Positions 49,139 to 61,010 of a stretch of 64,000 bases of DNA are shown one piece after another; the first letter of the stretch is position 1, and every line of letters starts with the position of its first letter. The notes under the pieces were generated by a model. That model had not been told where the DNA came from and did no database searches. It worked only from the letters and a program-made list of their open reading frames with translations. The position numbers were made by a program, and so were the translations under genes. Source of the DNA: Sympetrum striolatum. Its lineage: Eukaryota > Arthropoda > Insecta > Odonata > Libellulidae. Location: the NCBI GenBank assembly GCA_947579665.1, contig OX388351.1:56800939-56864938 (forward strand). The letters are read 5' to 3'.

Positions 49139-52056
49139 ATTTCTTACCAAGATATTTAATTGTTCCATAATTAATTATTAGCCCTTTAAAAATGTGGATA
49201 TTGTTTTAGGTAATTAGGCTTCAGCGCCCGATAAATAGAGGTTAAAAATACCTCATTCAGAACCTAATAGATTTGAAGGTATGAAAAGAAAATTGATCGT
49301 ATCTTCCGTAAAACGCAATAAGGGGAAAAGGGCATTTACAAGAGAATTAAAAAGTTTTAGAGAAATTTAGCGCAAGAAAAACAAGGAAATAAATTTGTGT
49401 GGTCTAATTTGACCCCAATTATTGTTATGAATGTCAATATAAAATGTTTTCATTTTGCTAGTATGGGTTACAATTGTTTCGAGGATTCAACGTAACATTG
49501 AAAATATGACTATGCTCTGGAAGTAGAAGTAACTTCTGATAAAAATTTTCGTGGATACTTTCATGTTCAGGGTATTTTTACGGCAAATAGAATTGCAATG
49601 TCTAACGAAATAAAGTAGTGAGAATAGTAGAAAAATCAATATGAGAAGAGGTCAAAGTAAATCCATCATAATCATGAATTAAAAGTGTGAAAGCTAATTG
49701 TTTTAGCTCTCCAGGGCTATCAATCGAATCGGATTTTCCTTTAAAATTTTTAATATTTATTAATTTTATAATATTTATTAAACTGGATGTACCATTTTGT
49801 TACAATAAATGTCACAGCACCAATATCATATTAGCACAAGGCCTTTCTCTAACAATCATGAAATTCCTAAGTGATTCCTCCCGTCATTCCATCCAACACT
49901 GTTTTCAGCTAACTATCGTGTGACAGAACGCTATGGGTCGTACATAAGTAAAGAGAGAAACTAACGGAGATGTAAAGACGTCCTGAAACCTGTTCCACCA
50001 CATGACAAGATAATTATGGACCTTGTCAATCATCAAAGAAAAAGAGTGCTTTTCCGGGAAATCTTCATCCAAAAATCCATCGACCATCGGAACTCATGAT
50101 AATGTTCTTGAAATAATTTTCGCCAATTCTTAGTAGTGAACTCGCACTTTATTTTATACGTTTACATCTCAGATAAAAATGACCTTAATCAGGTTTGGTT
50201 GGATCTACCTCTATCGCGCTAAGCAAGCTGGAAATGGAGGAAGGGTCTACCTTCCTGGTCTACCAACTTTCTATCTCGGAAAAGGGTCTAATAGGGCAAT
50301 GGGAAGTTGGGGATTTGATCTCGTTCGTTAATAATTCCACCAATTTGATGTCAATAATGAGCCTATTATTTGTATCCGATAGCGGATCACCTCAAAATAG
50401 AATTACTTTGAGTCGATTGTGGATAGTTGAGTACGCATTATCTTTAATCCGTACTCAATCAGAGTGAAAGTCAGGGCAAGAGGTCTCAATCAAATAGAGG
50501 GTAATATAACTTGTATGTAGTCACACGAGGGTCTTTTAATGTTAACTGTTAGAGTCCTGGTAATTCACAATATGTATGTGAATTCTTAATTATACTGGAC
50601 TCTAATTTTCTTCGTCATCTTTTCAGTGAGTGAAAGTTTGACCCCTATTTTATTTTTCACAAATAAATTTTCTATAATAATAATAATAATACAATAGGAT
50701 TACTAAAAGGTTCACGAGATTATTTTCTATCGATCCCATGAAAATAAAGGAAATTTTGAGAGCACTGAACGCCGACAATAAATGGCTATTGGAAATTTTA
50801 AACTTCTGGTATCGACCCCATGTCAAGCAATAATATCTCTAAGATTGTAGGTTTTGAAATTAATGCACCTAAGTACTTTTCTTTATTTATTAGACTATTT
50901 ATCGCTTTGGAATTATATTAGATATCTTATTGCTTTTAAATCGCCAATAAATGATAACGAATCAAAAATGATAAAAATAGAAAGTCTAAAATATGTATGG
51001 AATTTATTCAAATTCCTCTAGCGAGTCAATGCCATTTTTATTTATATTGTACGACCATTTTGATGGAAGTGCATACGTAAGCATTAAACGAGATAAATTT
51101 CACGGAAGAAAGATTTCCTATGTTTACCTCTTATTGTTATTTACTTTGTTTACCAAATTAATCTTTTAAGCCTAAAAGAGTTATACTTCACATGGGAACG
51201 GTATTTATCACATTGATTAAAATATTTTCCCTTTCGTGCCTTCTGTGTTATTCTCTGATCTATTTCAAATTTTCCATTTCAGGACATGAGACACTCCTTT
51301 CAATTAAATTCTCAGTCTCTTTTTATTGGTGTGGCACCAAATTTGTACTTATTCTCCTTATGCAAATCCATTTATGCGGGCGTTCTCCTGTTTCGGATGC
51401 ATTTTTATGTGATAATTATTATCCAACTCTTCATTCATCTTCTTCGTTACATATATTTTTCTCTATGTTTCCATTAGTTAAGTTTTGTTGCTATTGTGCT
51501 CTATTTATAAATTCAATTAATCCTCCCAGCAAACAGTTGCATTCTTTTTGTTTCTAAAATTTATATGGCACCATTATATCTCAATTAGTCGAACATAATT
51601 ATGACGATATTATATCTTATACATGGAGTGTAGTACACAATTTTGAATGGTTTATAATAAAAAGTGAAAGGTGATAAGTATGAAATAGGATAAAACACGG
51701 AAAAAACAAAATCTGGATTAAACATTTGGTACGTCGAAGCAGTGAGTGTTGAGAATATTTATATAAAATATATTAGAGTTAAATATCTATATAAAATTTA
51801 CATATTACTGACAGGAAGTCACAATCAACTCTGAAGTCATTTATGAAATTAATTGGTTGGCTTTCCTTAGAAGTCTAGGTAGAGGCGAATATCAAAAAGC
51901 AATGGCTTTGATAACAGATTCGCGAAATGCAGGCATGCTACTTAGCATACAGTTAAGCCTTCATATGAGAATTAAATTAAAAATGGAGAGTTGTCTTGTT
52001 TATACATTAATAAAGACGTACAGATTGTAGTAGGAATTATCGTACAAATAGCCTAA

Positions 52057-53305
52057 TCTATCAGGCGGCAAAAGTACTTCTAAGGGTTCTGAACGGCCCG
52101 AGCCCAATAGACTGCACGCTTACCCGGCCCGAGACCCATGCAGGCCTCTATCCTGAATAGACGAGTCGATGGTAAAATTAAAGGGCAAATCGAAGAAGAC
52201 CAGTTTGGTTTTCAGAGAGGGGAAGGAACGAGGGATGCAATTTGGGTGATGAGAGTACCTGCGGAACGAAGCCTAGAATTTAAGAGCGACTTATGTGTAT
52301 GTTTTATAGATTTTGAAAAGGCTTTCGATAGTGTCCAGTGGCCAAAGCTGATGGGGATATTACAGAAATATGGGTTAGACGAGAAAGGCATTTAGTTCAA
52401 AATCTATGTATGAAACAAACAGTTCGCGTAAGGATAGCTGATGGGGAATCGAATTGGGCTGAAATGGGTAGGGGTAAGACAAGTGTCACCTATTCGTTTT
52501 GATATACATGCAGAGGAAATGGTGAAAGAAGCCTGGCAAGAAATAGACTAGGTATTAAAGGTTGGTGTAGAAGTAGTGAAGTCTGTAAGGTACGCGGACG
52601 GTATAGCTATCGTGTGTGATTGCTCTTAGCGATAAAGCAAGGGAGTTTGGAATGGAAATTATAAGTAAGACTTAAGTTTTGAGGTTCAATAAGGAAAAGA
52701 AATCTAAGTTAACCATAAGGGTGGATGGGGGAAAAATAGAGCAGGTGGATAAATTTTCTTACCTTGGAAGTACTCTTTTGTGGGATGGAAGATGTAAAGA
52801 TGAGATTCGAAAAAGAATAGCCTTGGCCTATGAATCCTTTATGAAGCGAAGGGAATTGATGACCAAAGGTCTTGACAAAGGAATCAGGAAAATATTGTTG
52901 AAATCTCTGGTCTGGAGTGTGTTGCTTTATGGGTGCGAAACGTGGACTATAAGAAAGGAGGAAGTCAAACGTTTGGAGGCCTTTAATATGCGGGTGTGGC
53001 GTAGAATGGGAAAAGTAACTTGGGTTTATAGGAAAACAAACACAGAGGTGTTAGAGATGGTTGGGGAGGAGACGGCATTAACTGACGTGAAGTCAGAAGA
53101 AATGAGTGGGTCAAATATTGAGGGGAGAGGGATTGGTAAAAGTTGTAATTGAGGGTAGAATTCAGGGGAAAACCGAGGAGAAGACAGAGACAAAAGCTGT
53201 TGGATGACATAAGGGGTGGGGTTAACTATGAGAAAGAGTGCGATTTATAGGGATTTTTGATTATACCTGAAGCTACCGAAAGGTAGAACACTCGTGAATG
53301 AATGT
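52057..53305 (+). pseudogene. Dead endonuclease-RT LINE (RTE-like), RT to C-terminus
   Basis: Successive frame segments give EEDQFGFQRGEGTRDAIWVM, then CVCFIDFEKAFDSVQWPKLM (RT palm motif A with its Asp). After stops and frameshifts come SVRYADGIAIV (motif C), FSYLGSTLLWDGRCKDEIRK, SLVWSVLLYGCETWT, RLEAFNMRVWRRMGKV and a basic tail. Motif C should be YADD; the second Asp is Gly, so the active site is lost even apart from the stops at about 52395 and 52550. The endonuclease domain is missing (5' truncated, as usual for LINEs). The sequence ends with a degenerate W/P-E-A-T tail near 53300. It is related to the LINEs at 35116-36733 and 63783-63918. Confidence 0.85.
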
Positions 53306-53399
53306 TTTTATTTTTTATTTTCAATTAAATTTTGGATTTTTTCGCATTGTAATTTTAATTGAAATATTCACATCTTTTTATTCATATATTCATCATTAA

Positions 53400-54190
53400 A
53401 GGGAGTGCCAGTCTCATAGTAGGACTTTTATTCGAATCACCCCGAGAGGATCTCGGCCCCACATGGGTGCGTGTTTATTGCACTCCGATCTTTGGCTCCG
53501 GTGAAAAACGACGCCAACTTGGCTCATTGATCGCACCCATAAAAATATATTGGCCGTTCATCCCTTTGAGGACCTTACAAATCATTCAACGCCGAAACTA
53601 ATTGCGAATCCTCCTTTTCCCTCGGCTCTTCACTTCATAATCCGAGATCCTTTGCGGAGGAATCGCATTATTTCGCTGTACATCAAACGGCCATCCCATT
53701 TTTATTCCCCGTGCACCTCCCTGTGAGGATTTCCCACTTTTTACGCATTTTTTCCGGAGGGGGAACACTGGCAATCAAAAAGTTGGAGACCATCTTTCTT
53801 ACGCCCTGTGTCTCATCGTGCCCTCCTTCCCCGGTAGATCTTTCCCTTCCCCTGAAGCGGTCCCACACCCAAGTGCCCTCTTCCATCCTCCCCACGGGCC
53901 CTAATTCCGTGCGTCTACGGAAAAATGATTTACGATTTGTTAAAAGAATTTATCACTTCTTCCTGTGGAGTTGCGAGGGCGCTCGCTGTACGCAGCTATG
54001 TAATTATCTCGAGGTGATGTCACCCGAAAATTTTGGTTTAAGTAATGTTTGTCTTGACGATGTAAATTATCGCTCCGTCCTCGCTCGAAAGACAATGGAA
54101 GAGGTACCCGTTCGCGAAATTTCATCGCCTTGAAAACCAGTTTGCTATTAATTGAAAACTTAACGAAATTGCCGCACGATGGCAGTAAAA
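53400..54190. other. GC-rich island between two LINE remnants
   Basis: GC-raised sequence, open in several frames on both strands (up to 140 codons on the plus strand, 53711-54133). No protein family, splice-bounded exon or signal peptide was recognised. Composition resembles the other islands. Confidence 0.35.
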
Positions 54191-54447
54191 TTTGCTTAGA
54201 CTATTCTCTTTTCAATTATCAGCTAAAAACTATTCTGTAAAACAATCTGTAAAGCTTTCATAACATCGCGGTAAACTAAGATTAAAAACAATTAATCTTA
54301 CATCAAAAACAACTAATCTAAGCTGTTGAAGTTCAAAATTCATCGCAACAAACAATAGACAAAACAATGAAAAATATGTATACAAAGCAATAAACAAAAA
54401 TATATAATTTACATAACAATATACAAATTATTTCTATATAATTATAT

Positions 54448-55107
54448 CAGATGAAAGAGGACATCACGTCAGGGGTACCTCAGGGAAGTGTGATCGGCCC
54501 ATTACTGTTTTTAATTTATACGAACGACTTATCCAAGATCATAAAGTCTAAAATACATCTATATGCTGATGACTGTATAATTTAAAGGGATATTAATGTT
54601 AAGGATAATGTTAGAATGTTGCAGAGAGACATTGAAGCTGTTGAGAAGTGGGCAACGGAAAATAGAATGGAAGTATATGTAAAAATTAGCAAACATATTA
54701 CATTCACGAATAAGAGCAAGGAAATAAAAGTCATATACGAGATTAACGGAGAAAAAGTTCCAAGGGTGAAAATATGTAGGTACTTCTGTACTTAGGGGTT
54801 AAATTCACAAAAAAATATAGATTGGGGTAATCAAATTGATAAGTTAGTCTCTAAGGCGTTTAAAAATCTCCATTACGTCATGAGGAACTTAAAGGGAGCT
54901 AGTAGGGAATCAAAAGACTTAGGATATAAAACAATAGTACGGCCTATGTTGGAATATGCGACAGACGTTTGAGATCCGCATAGCATAACTAATATAAAGA
55001 AACTTGAAAAGGTGCAACAAAAAGCAGCTACATATGTTTTTAATCAACATAATAGGGAGGAAAGCGTAACGAAAATGCTATAATTTTTTGGGTGGGAAAC
55101 TTTAGAG
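54448..55107 (+). pseudogene. CR1/Jockey-like LINE, RT fragment truncated at both ends
   Basis: The translation begins near [20 protein letters not shown] (RT motif B region), then HLYADDCII with an intact YADD motif C. After a stop and a small duplication-type frameshift it continues NIDWGNQIDKLVSKAFKNLH, YVMRNLKGASRES, VRPMLEYATDV-stop-DPH (Trp lost) and SVTKML-stop-FFGWETL. It has at least four inactivating changes. The element stops abruptly at the GWETL block, where the piggyBac sequence begins. The endonuclease half and the 3' end are absent. Confidence 0.85.
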
Positions 55108-56751
55108 CTTTACTTGGGTTATTAATATATTTGGCAATATTTAAATCTAACGATGAAGATATTAGTAGTACTTTTGCTGCAGATGGCATGGGAAAGGAAA
55201 TTTTCCGTTTAGTAATGTATGGACAACGATTTGCTGCTCTCCTTTTATGTCTTCGGTTTGATATCCATGAAGACCGAATCGTACTGTACGAAAGGACCCA
55301 TTTGCACCAATTTCTGATTTGTTAAATCATTTCGTAAAAAATTCTCATTGTTGCTATTCACTGGGCACAACAACTTGTATTGACGAAATGTTAATTGCCT
55401 TCAGGGGTCGGTGCCGATTTAAAATGTACATCCTGAGTAAGCCAGCTAAGTATGGCCTCAAAATGATGTGTTTGACGGATACATCGAATAGCTATTTGTA
55501 TAATGCCTACTTGTACGCCGGAAAAAGTACCAACGGAAAAGGTCTGTCAGAGGAAGACAAAAAGACTTCGAAATCTACGCAATCAGTTCCGCGTCTCACT
55601 GAGCCAATATTTCATTCCAATCGAAATATTACAGCTGATAATTGGTTCACTTCAATTGAACTGGTTTAGAAGCTGAGGGTGAAAGGACTGACCTATGTCG
55701 GGACGATAAGAAAAAATTAAAGGGAAATATCCAATGAGTTCGGGCCTTCAAAAGAAGGCACAAAAGGGTCCTCGTTGTATGGATATACGGCAACATGACT
55801 CTAGTTCCTCATTTGCCAAAGAGAAACAGGACTCTTCGGTTGGTGTCGTCAACGTGACAATGAAACCTGAAATTATAGCTTTCTATAATTCAATCAAGGG
55901 TGGAGTAGATACACTACATAAAATGTGCAGCAGCAAATCATCTAGTCGAAGAACAAGGAGATGGCCAATGGCAGTGTTTCTTAGGATTTTAGACATTTCA
56001 TTGGTGAATTCTTTTGTGTTCCAGCTGTCTCTAAAAGACAAGAAGTATCTGAATAGGTACGATTTTATTAAATGCATTGCAGCGGAGTTAGTAAGGCCAC
56101 AATTAAAGAGGATAATGTCAAACAGCAAGATTCCCACACAATAAAGAGCCAATATAGGCCGAATTCTGAACCTAACAGTTGAAAAACCTCAAAATTTCGA
56201 AGATAAACTAGAGAAGCGGAAGACTTGCCGACTTTGCCCTCCATGTAAAAAACGAAAAACCTCCTTCTGTTGGTCCAAATGTAGACAACCAGTTTTTTTA
56301 TAATGCACAAAAAAATTTGCAAGAGCTGTGCTTCTATTGAGGGGTAGGACATTTTTCACGAAAAATGTAATATCGAACGTTTGCAGAATCCATGAAAAAC
56401 ACACTAAATGAGATATTTTTCAAGAAAGTTTTATCAATTATCATCCCAAAAATACATTAAAGGCTTTGCTAAAAAAATAGGCACCTGATTTTTAATATGC
56501 GACATTATTTTGATATGATATGTTTCTTTCATTCAAATTTTTGACTATCTTCGTAAAATGATTAATAATTGAAAATTAGTTCATAAAATTAAATTTGAAT
56601 TCAAATTATTGAATAACTGATTAGTTTATTAAGGCTTTTAAAGTTTGTTAAATGTGTCATTTAGTAACTTTAAAGATATTTAAAAAATTGCGGTCTCCCA
56701 GACCGCACGTCACTGGTAGTGTGACAAAAATTGCACGTCACTGGTTAAGGG
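55108..56751 (+). pseudogene. piggyBac transposon remnant, 5' truncated
   Basis: Three frame segments make up a piggyBac transposase (DDE_Tnp_1_7 type). The first is FRALLGLLIYLAIFKSNDED and REFRLVM-like sequence (55095-55322). The second is CIDEMLIAFRGRCRFKMYIL, SKPAKYGLKMMCLTDTS and ITADNWFTSIEL (55319-55669). The third is KPEIIAFYNSIKGGVDTLHK to the C-terminus (about 55690-56144). The three catalytic-type Asp residues (CIDE, ADNWF, GGVDT) are all still present. A Cys-rich C-terminal zinc region (CRLCPPCKKRKTSFCWSKC) follows after another break (about 56220-56285). Stops and frameshifts separate the parts, so it is inactive. The N-terminal about 100 residues and the left end are gone. The right end is at 56751 beside TTAA. 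Confidence 0.9.
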
Positions 56752-56755
56752 TTAA
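56690..56755 (+). repeat. piggyBac right terminal repeat and TTAA target site
   Basis: It contains the palindrome GCGGTCTCCCAGACCGC (56690-56706), two direct copies of gcacgtcactgg (56705-56716 and 56733-56744), then ttaaggg and TTAA at 56752-56755. Read inward from TTAA the end is CCCTTAACCAGTGACGTGC. Terminal CCCT next to TTAA and a GCGGTC palindrome are known piggyBac end features, so this is the right border of the element at 55108-56751. Confidence 0.82.
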
Positions 56756-57519
56756 GAAAACTTAACCCACCTATACGAGCATTATTTGATTTGATAGAAG
56801 ATATTATCTGACAATGAGCTCAAAATTGACCTCAATGATTCATAAATACAACGAGTATGTTTCATCGTAAATAGGTCACTGTGTGAATATTTCATGGACT
56901 GTACTTTCTTTACTTTATTTTCTATTTTAATTTCATTGCAGTATTATCTTGCTTGTATTTTATTGTTGGTATTTTCTTATTCATATCTTAGTGTTAGTAG
57001 TTTCCTGGTCATATTTCTATGATTGTATTTCCAAGATTATGTCTCGTTTTGTGATATTATTTTATAAATTAAAAAACAGCTAAACTAAATTAAAATCAAA
57101 AACATATCAAAATCTGGTTATGTAGGACCCAAATGGATAAATTTTTTTTCTCAAAAAAATCTAATTGAAGTACATATATTCTACAAAATATTAAATTGAC
57201 ACAAATGTATCTTCTCTGTTTTTAGTCTCGTCTGTTTTGCTTTTTGTTTCATATTGTAAATTGTATTAATTGCATTGTATACAGTACTACATGTAAGCAT
57301 ATTTGACAGTATTGTGCATAAAACTTAAGGACAGAAGGTTATTCTGTATCATAAAAAATAAATATTATGAAATGATAATATCCATATACTGATAATTTTT
57401 ATTGATAAGACACCCATAATAAATATTTTATTATTATAGCTAAGAGAAAATACGAGACGAAACTTCAAGAGGTGGAAAGGAAAGCGTATACAATTACATC
57501 ACGTCATGAAATAAAATCC

Positions 57520-57980
57520 TATGGTAATTCAATACATCGCATTTCTCCTCCAACATCTCAGTATCCGTGGAGCGAGGAGGTGTTTTAATGCGGCTAATTC
57601 CAGTCCCCAGGGAATAGGGGATCGCGTCCTATGTCCACTTTTCACTTTGGAAAGGAACCATTTGGTGGTTGACTATCTCCTCATTTTCCAAACTCCTAAA
57701 CAAGAACCCTTTCCGCATTGTTTTCCCCGTCTGGTGATGGACGCCTCTGCAGAAGGGGACCATCGCCACATACCGAACCCCAATCGTAAACCCTTAGTGC
57801 GAGACAATAACAGGGGCCTTCAACCTCATATAAGCTCCTCCAAGACCTCTTAATGCTCCTTCGGCTCTTCCCTCTTTGACTTAGCACCATTCTCTCCGTT
57901 CTCTTTCTTCCGACTTCCTGCTTCTTATTCCGCCCATTCCTTTCTCTCTTAGGTCACTTTCAGCCTCAGATATCTCTGGA
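57520..57980. other. GC-raised island
   Basis: Moderately GC-rich with a pyrimidine-rich right half (tctttcttccgacttcctgc). Frames of 110 (plus) and 64 (minus) codons overlap and neither is recognisable. Confidence 0.3.
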
Positions 57981-58079
57981 TTATCTCACACGATAACGAT
58001 CCACTTCTTCCTTCCGAATTTCATCATATTTGGTCAACTTCCTTGATAATGATATTATAGTGGATTCATTCCCTCCCGC

Positions 58080-58960
58080 CTTCATAATTTTAGATTTAAT
58101 GCCTTGGTGTCAAAAGAAGGAAACAAATGGTCAAAGTACCTCGTACTACATCTTGTAAGCCTACTTTTCTCTCCAAAGGTAAAGATATTTAATTATTATA
58201 GATAAAGAGAGAGGGATTGCAAACACCATCCCGTTGATTACTAAAACGACAGAAATTATGATAGGAGCTTTATATAAAATGTATACCTCATAACACAACT
58301 ATCAAGTCAGTAGTGGGGGAACTAACGGTCTAAAATTCATATATGGATTTTGCATTAATTAAGATGATTAAGGCCTTTTTTCAATTCTTTCAACTAGAAT
58401 TTAGCAAACTAAAAGGAAAAAAAGGAACACGGCTGTATTATTAACATTAAGAGTTAAAAGTGCTCCAAATAGCCATTGTAACAACGCAATTGTAACAACG
58501 GCTATTTGTAGCTCTTTTAACTCTTAATTTTAGAATTTAGCTGTTTATTTTTCTGCATTACGCCTTTATGTCAAAAGTTGGAAAGAAGTGATCAATGCAC
58601 TTTATATCATATATTGCGTGTAAGCTTCATTTTCTTTCCAAAGGTATAGTTGTTATCGGTATAGGGAGTGAGATTCGAAACACCGACGTAGTGATTACAC
58701 AAAATACAAAAAGGAAGAAAGAAGTTTTAAGATTTGATTTCGTATAACTCAAAATAAAACTACCTAATCCATGATGCAGGAATACAGGTCTGAAAGCCAT
58801 AATTGGATTTTGCATTCGTTCAGCGATGCCATTTATTATTTCTTTAAAAAAAGACAGTTTAATTGCTTCATTTTCTGTATCTTGTTTGATAATCCAAGTG
58901 AATATAATGCTGAAAATATCTCCCTTTATTTTATTGAGCGATTTCTTTCGTACCCTAGGT
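58080..58960. repeat. Diverged tandem duplication, period about 460-465 bp
   Basis: Matched landmarks recur in order: gccttggtgtcaaaagaagg and cctttatgtcaaaagttgg, ttgtaagcctacttttctct and gtgtaagcttcattttcttt, tccaaaggta (58172 and 58637), and tggattttgcatt (58344 and 58804). The duplication is old. A palindrome (58447-58527) sits near the boundary between the units. Confidence 0.7.
58447..58527. repeat. 81-bp imperfect palindrome (snap-back)
   Basis: The left arm begins ttaagagttaaaagtgctcc and the right arm ends agctcttttaactcttaa. The arms are about 37 bp with a few mismatches and enclose only a few bases (caat core). It could be a MITE or a hairpin RNA. No clear target duplication was found, so the class is open. 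Confidence 0.8.
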
Positions 58961-59325
58961 GAATTTCCAATTTTGATCTAGTTAAAAATATCAAATCAGC
59001 CATCCAAACGCGGTGTGATGGCTTCAAAAACAGTAGAATTGGTTTGTGTGTGCCTTATATTTGCCATATTTTGGACTTTCCAAGGAAAACGAACCAAACC
59101 AAAAGCAAAACATTCGTCACCACCTAAAATTTTCATAGAGCTGCACCTTCCACTATATAAGAATCAAAAAGGTAAACCCAATCACAGCGAGTAAATAAGT
59201 CAGTTATTGATACAAAGACTAACTATAGCGAAAATTCGAGATATAAGTTTATAGGCGATTCACAATTATTTGTTAAAATCTGAATGATAATATTTTGTGT
59301 TTTTCCACAATATATATTAATAGTC

Positions 59326-59357
59326 GACCGGTTTCATAAGCGACCTTACATCATCAG
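59326..59357 (-). other. Hammerhead ribozyme-like motif, Penelope type
   Basis: On the minus strand: CTGATGA, then TGTAAG-GTCG-CTTAT (stem II with a tetraloop), then GAAACCGGTC. The two conserved boxes match the hammerhead core exactly, and ACCGGT is self-complementary, the short stem III seen in Penelope-like element ribozymes that act as dimers. Cleavage would fall after the final C. A good stem I was not evident, and no reverse transcriptase lies nearby. The related degenerate motif is at 10368-10400. Confidence 0.6.
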
Positions 59358-60269
59358 GCTGATACGCATTAAATATTAATAATTTATAAGGTTAAGCAAT
59401 CTGTGTGACATGTAAGAGTATATGGCAGTTTAGACAAAATACGTGAAGTCTAATCCAAGGGGCATGAATAAGCGAAGGAAGAGCTCCTCTCGTTTATCGC
59501 CTTAATTTCTGAGCAATCTAATCTAAGTTGTGGAGACTATATATTAAGGAAAGACACTATGAAAAGAAAGGAAAGTTGGGACACGGCTGTAAGGAATTAG
59601 AGGTCTAAAATCTCCAATAGCAGTTTATGTCAGCGTTTCTTTTCTCATACCCAGGTATCAGTCATGTTAACTCTTCATTAAAATTACTACCAGCGGTGGT
59701 AGGCATGAAAATTTCCATACATACCAATGGTCAACCATTAATTCTGACCAATTAGTCCCGGGGTACTCAACCTCAACTCTTTGGTGCCCGAGCACCTAAC
59801 TATGGAAGGTAGAAAAAGAAACCTCGTAGCATGATTTTTATCTTAAAATGACAATAGGTTCATAATTTAGTATTACCAGTTGTAAATCTCGTTTTAAAAT
59901 CAAAGCTAAATTCCTTATTGCCTTTCTTTATGTATGTATATATCTATCAGAGTCAGGTTCATATGTAATTATTTCTAAACGAAAGACTCCAATTTGCAAC
60001 TTTCCTATTTAAAATATTTTAATGTTTCCTTATATTTTCGTTTCTTATTGGCTCAAGTTTCTCAAGCCCATTATCATTTGGCTTTTATGTAATTTTAATC
60101 GATTTGGTTTTCATTATTGTGTTATTGCTTGGCCCGTTTGCTCTAAAATGATTATAATTTGTGATTCTTTATCACTACGCAGTAAACATTTCCTCTCCGT
60201 GCAATAAACTGAGGTCAGACAAACAGACACAAACCTGAGGGTAATACCTGGGTAATATTATCAAAATTT

Positions 60270-61010
60270 GTTGGTCAAATATGACCCCCTTGCCAATCTA
60301 AGGTTTCACCTTCGTCATCAAACCACTAAGCTTCTTTCAACACGTTCCAACACTGCTTTGTACATATCCCTTCAGACCCTCCCAGTCAAATCCACCTTGG
60401 ATCTTGTTTGTGTTAAGATACGCAATTGCACCGTGGACAGACAAGACCTTTCCTCAAAGTGGGGGCCGCAGAACCCCAACTGAGTTACGGCTTGGGAATC
60501 CTTCTCAGTGTTTACCACACACCTCATGCTGAGCCCCGTATCAACGGACCTACGCTACTTGCTGTCTAATACAACGAAAAGGATTTGACACACGAAGAAA
60601 AACCTGAACTTAGACGCGACCTTTACGAGGTTCTTATACCCTTTCAAGTAAATCGCAACGATAACCTTTTAAACTGGGTCTTTCCTGGTCTGAAAGACAG
60701 CTGTGCATTCTCCTACGGGTATAAAAAAAAACACATAAAAAATAATTTCCTTTTAGTTACCTAGAATTCATTGTATGAAGTTGTATTCGTCATTTCTGGA
60801 ATCACTTTCTACACGCCTCGAACTTTCGTGGAAGCAGTTGGTTCTACCTTGAGGCATAATGCTTTAGAATCTCGGGCCCGCTCCAAAACTGTAGCCTACG
60901 ATTCAAAACTGAATGTTGACCTAATTAATAATTATGTTTATATACCGGATATTCAATTAACGTTGAAAATGAAGAATTCACATGTGACAATGTTAAGAAG
61001 TTCATGTTGA
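60270..61010. other. Unclassified degenerate sequence, possibly old transposon
   Basis: Compositionally coding-like compared with its flanks. Short frames exist on both strands (plus 60268-60483 and 60771-61010), separated by stops. On the minus strand GFCGPHFEERSC is notable but I do not recognise it. No terminal repeats were found. Confidence 0.25.

Noticed and set aside
51192..51557. 121-codon plus-strand frame with hydrophobic stretches
   Set aside because: T-rich DNA gives Phe/Leu/Ile-rich translations by chance; no topology or homology supports a membrane protein.
53711..54133. 140-codon plus-strand frame
   Set aside because: Composition-driven; translation is unlike any family I know, and the minus strand is open too.
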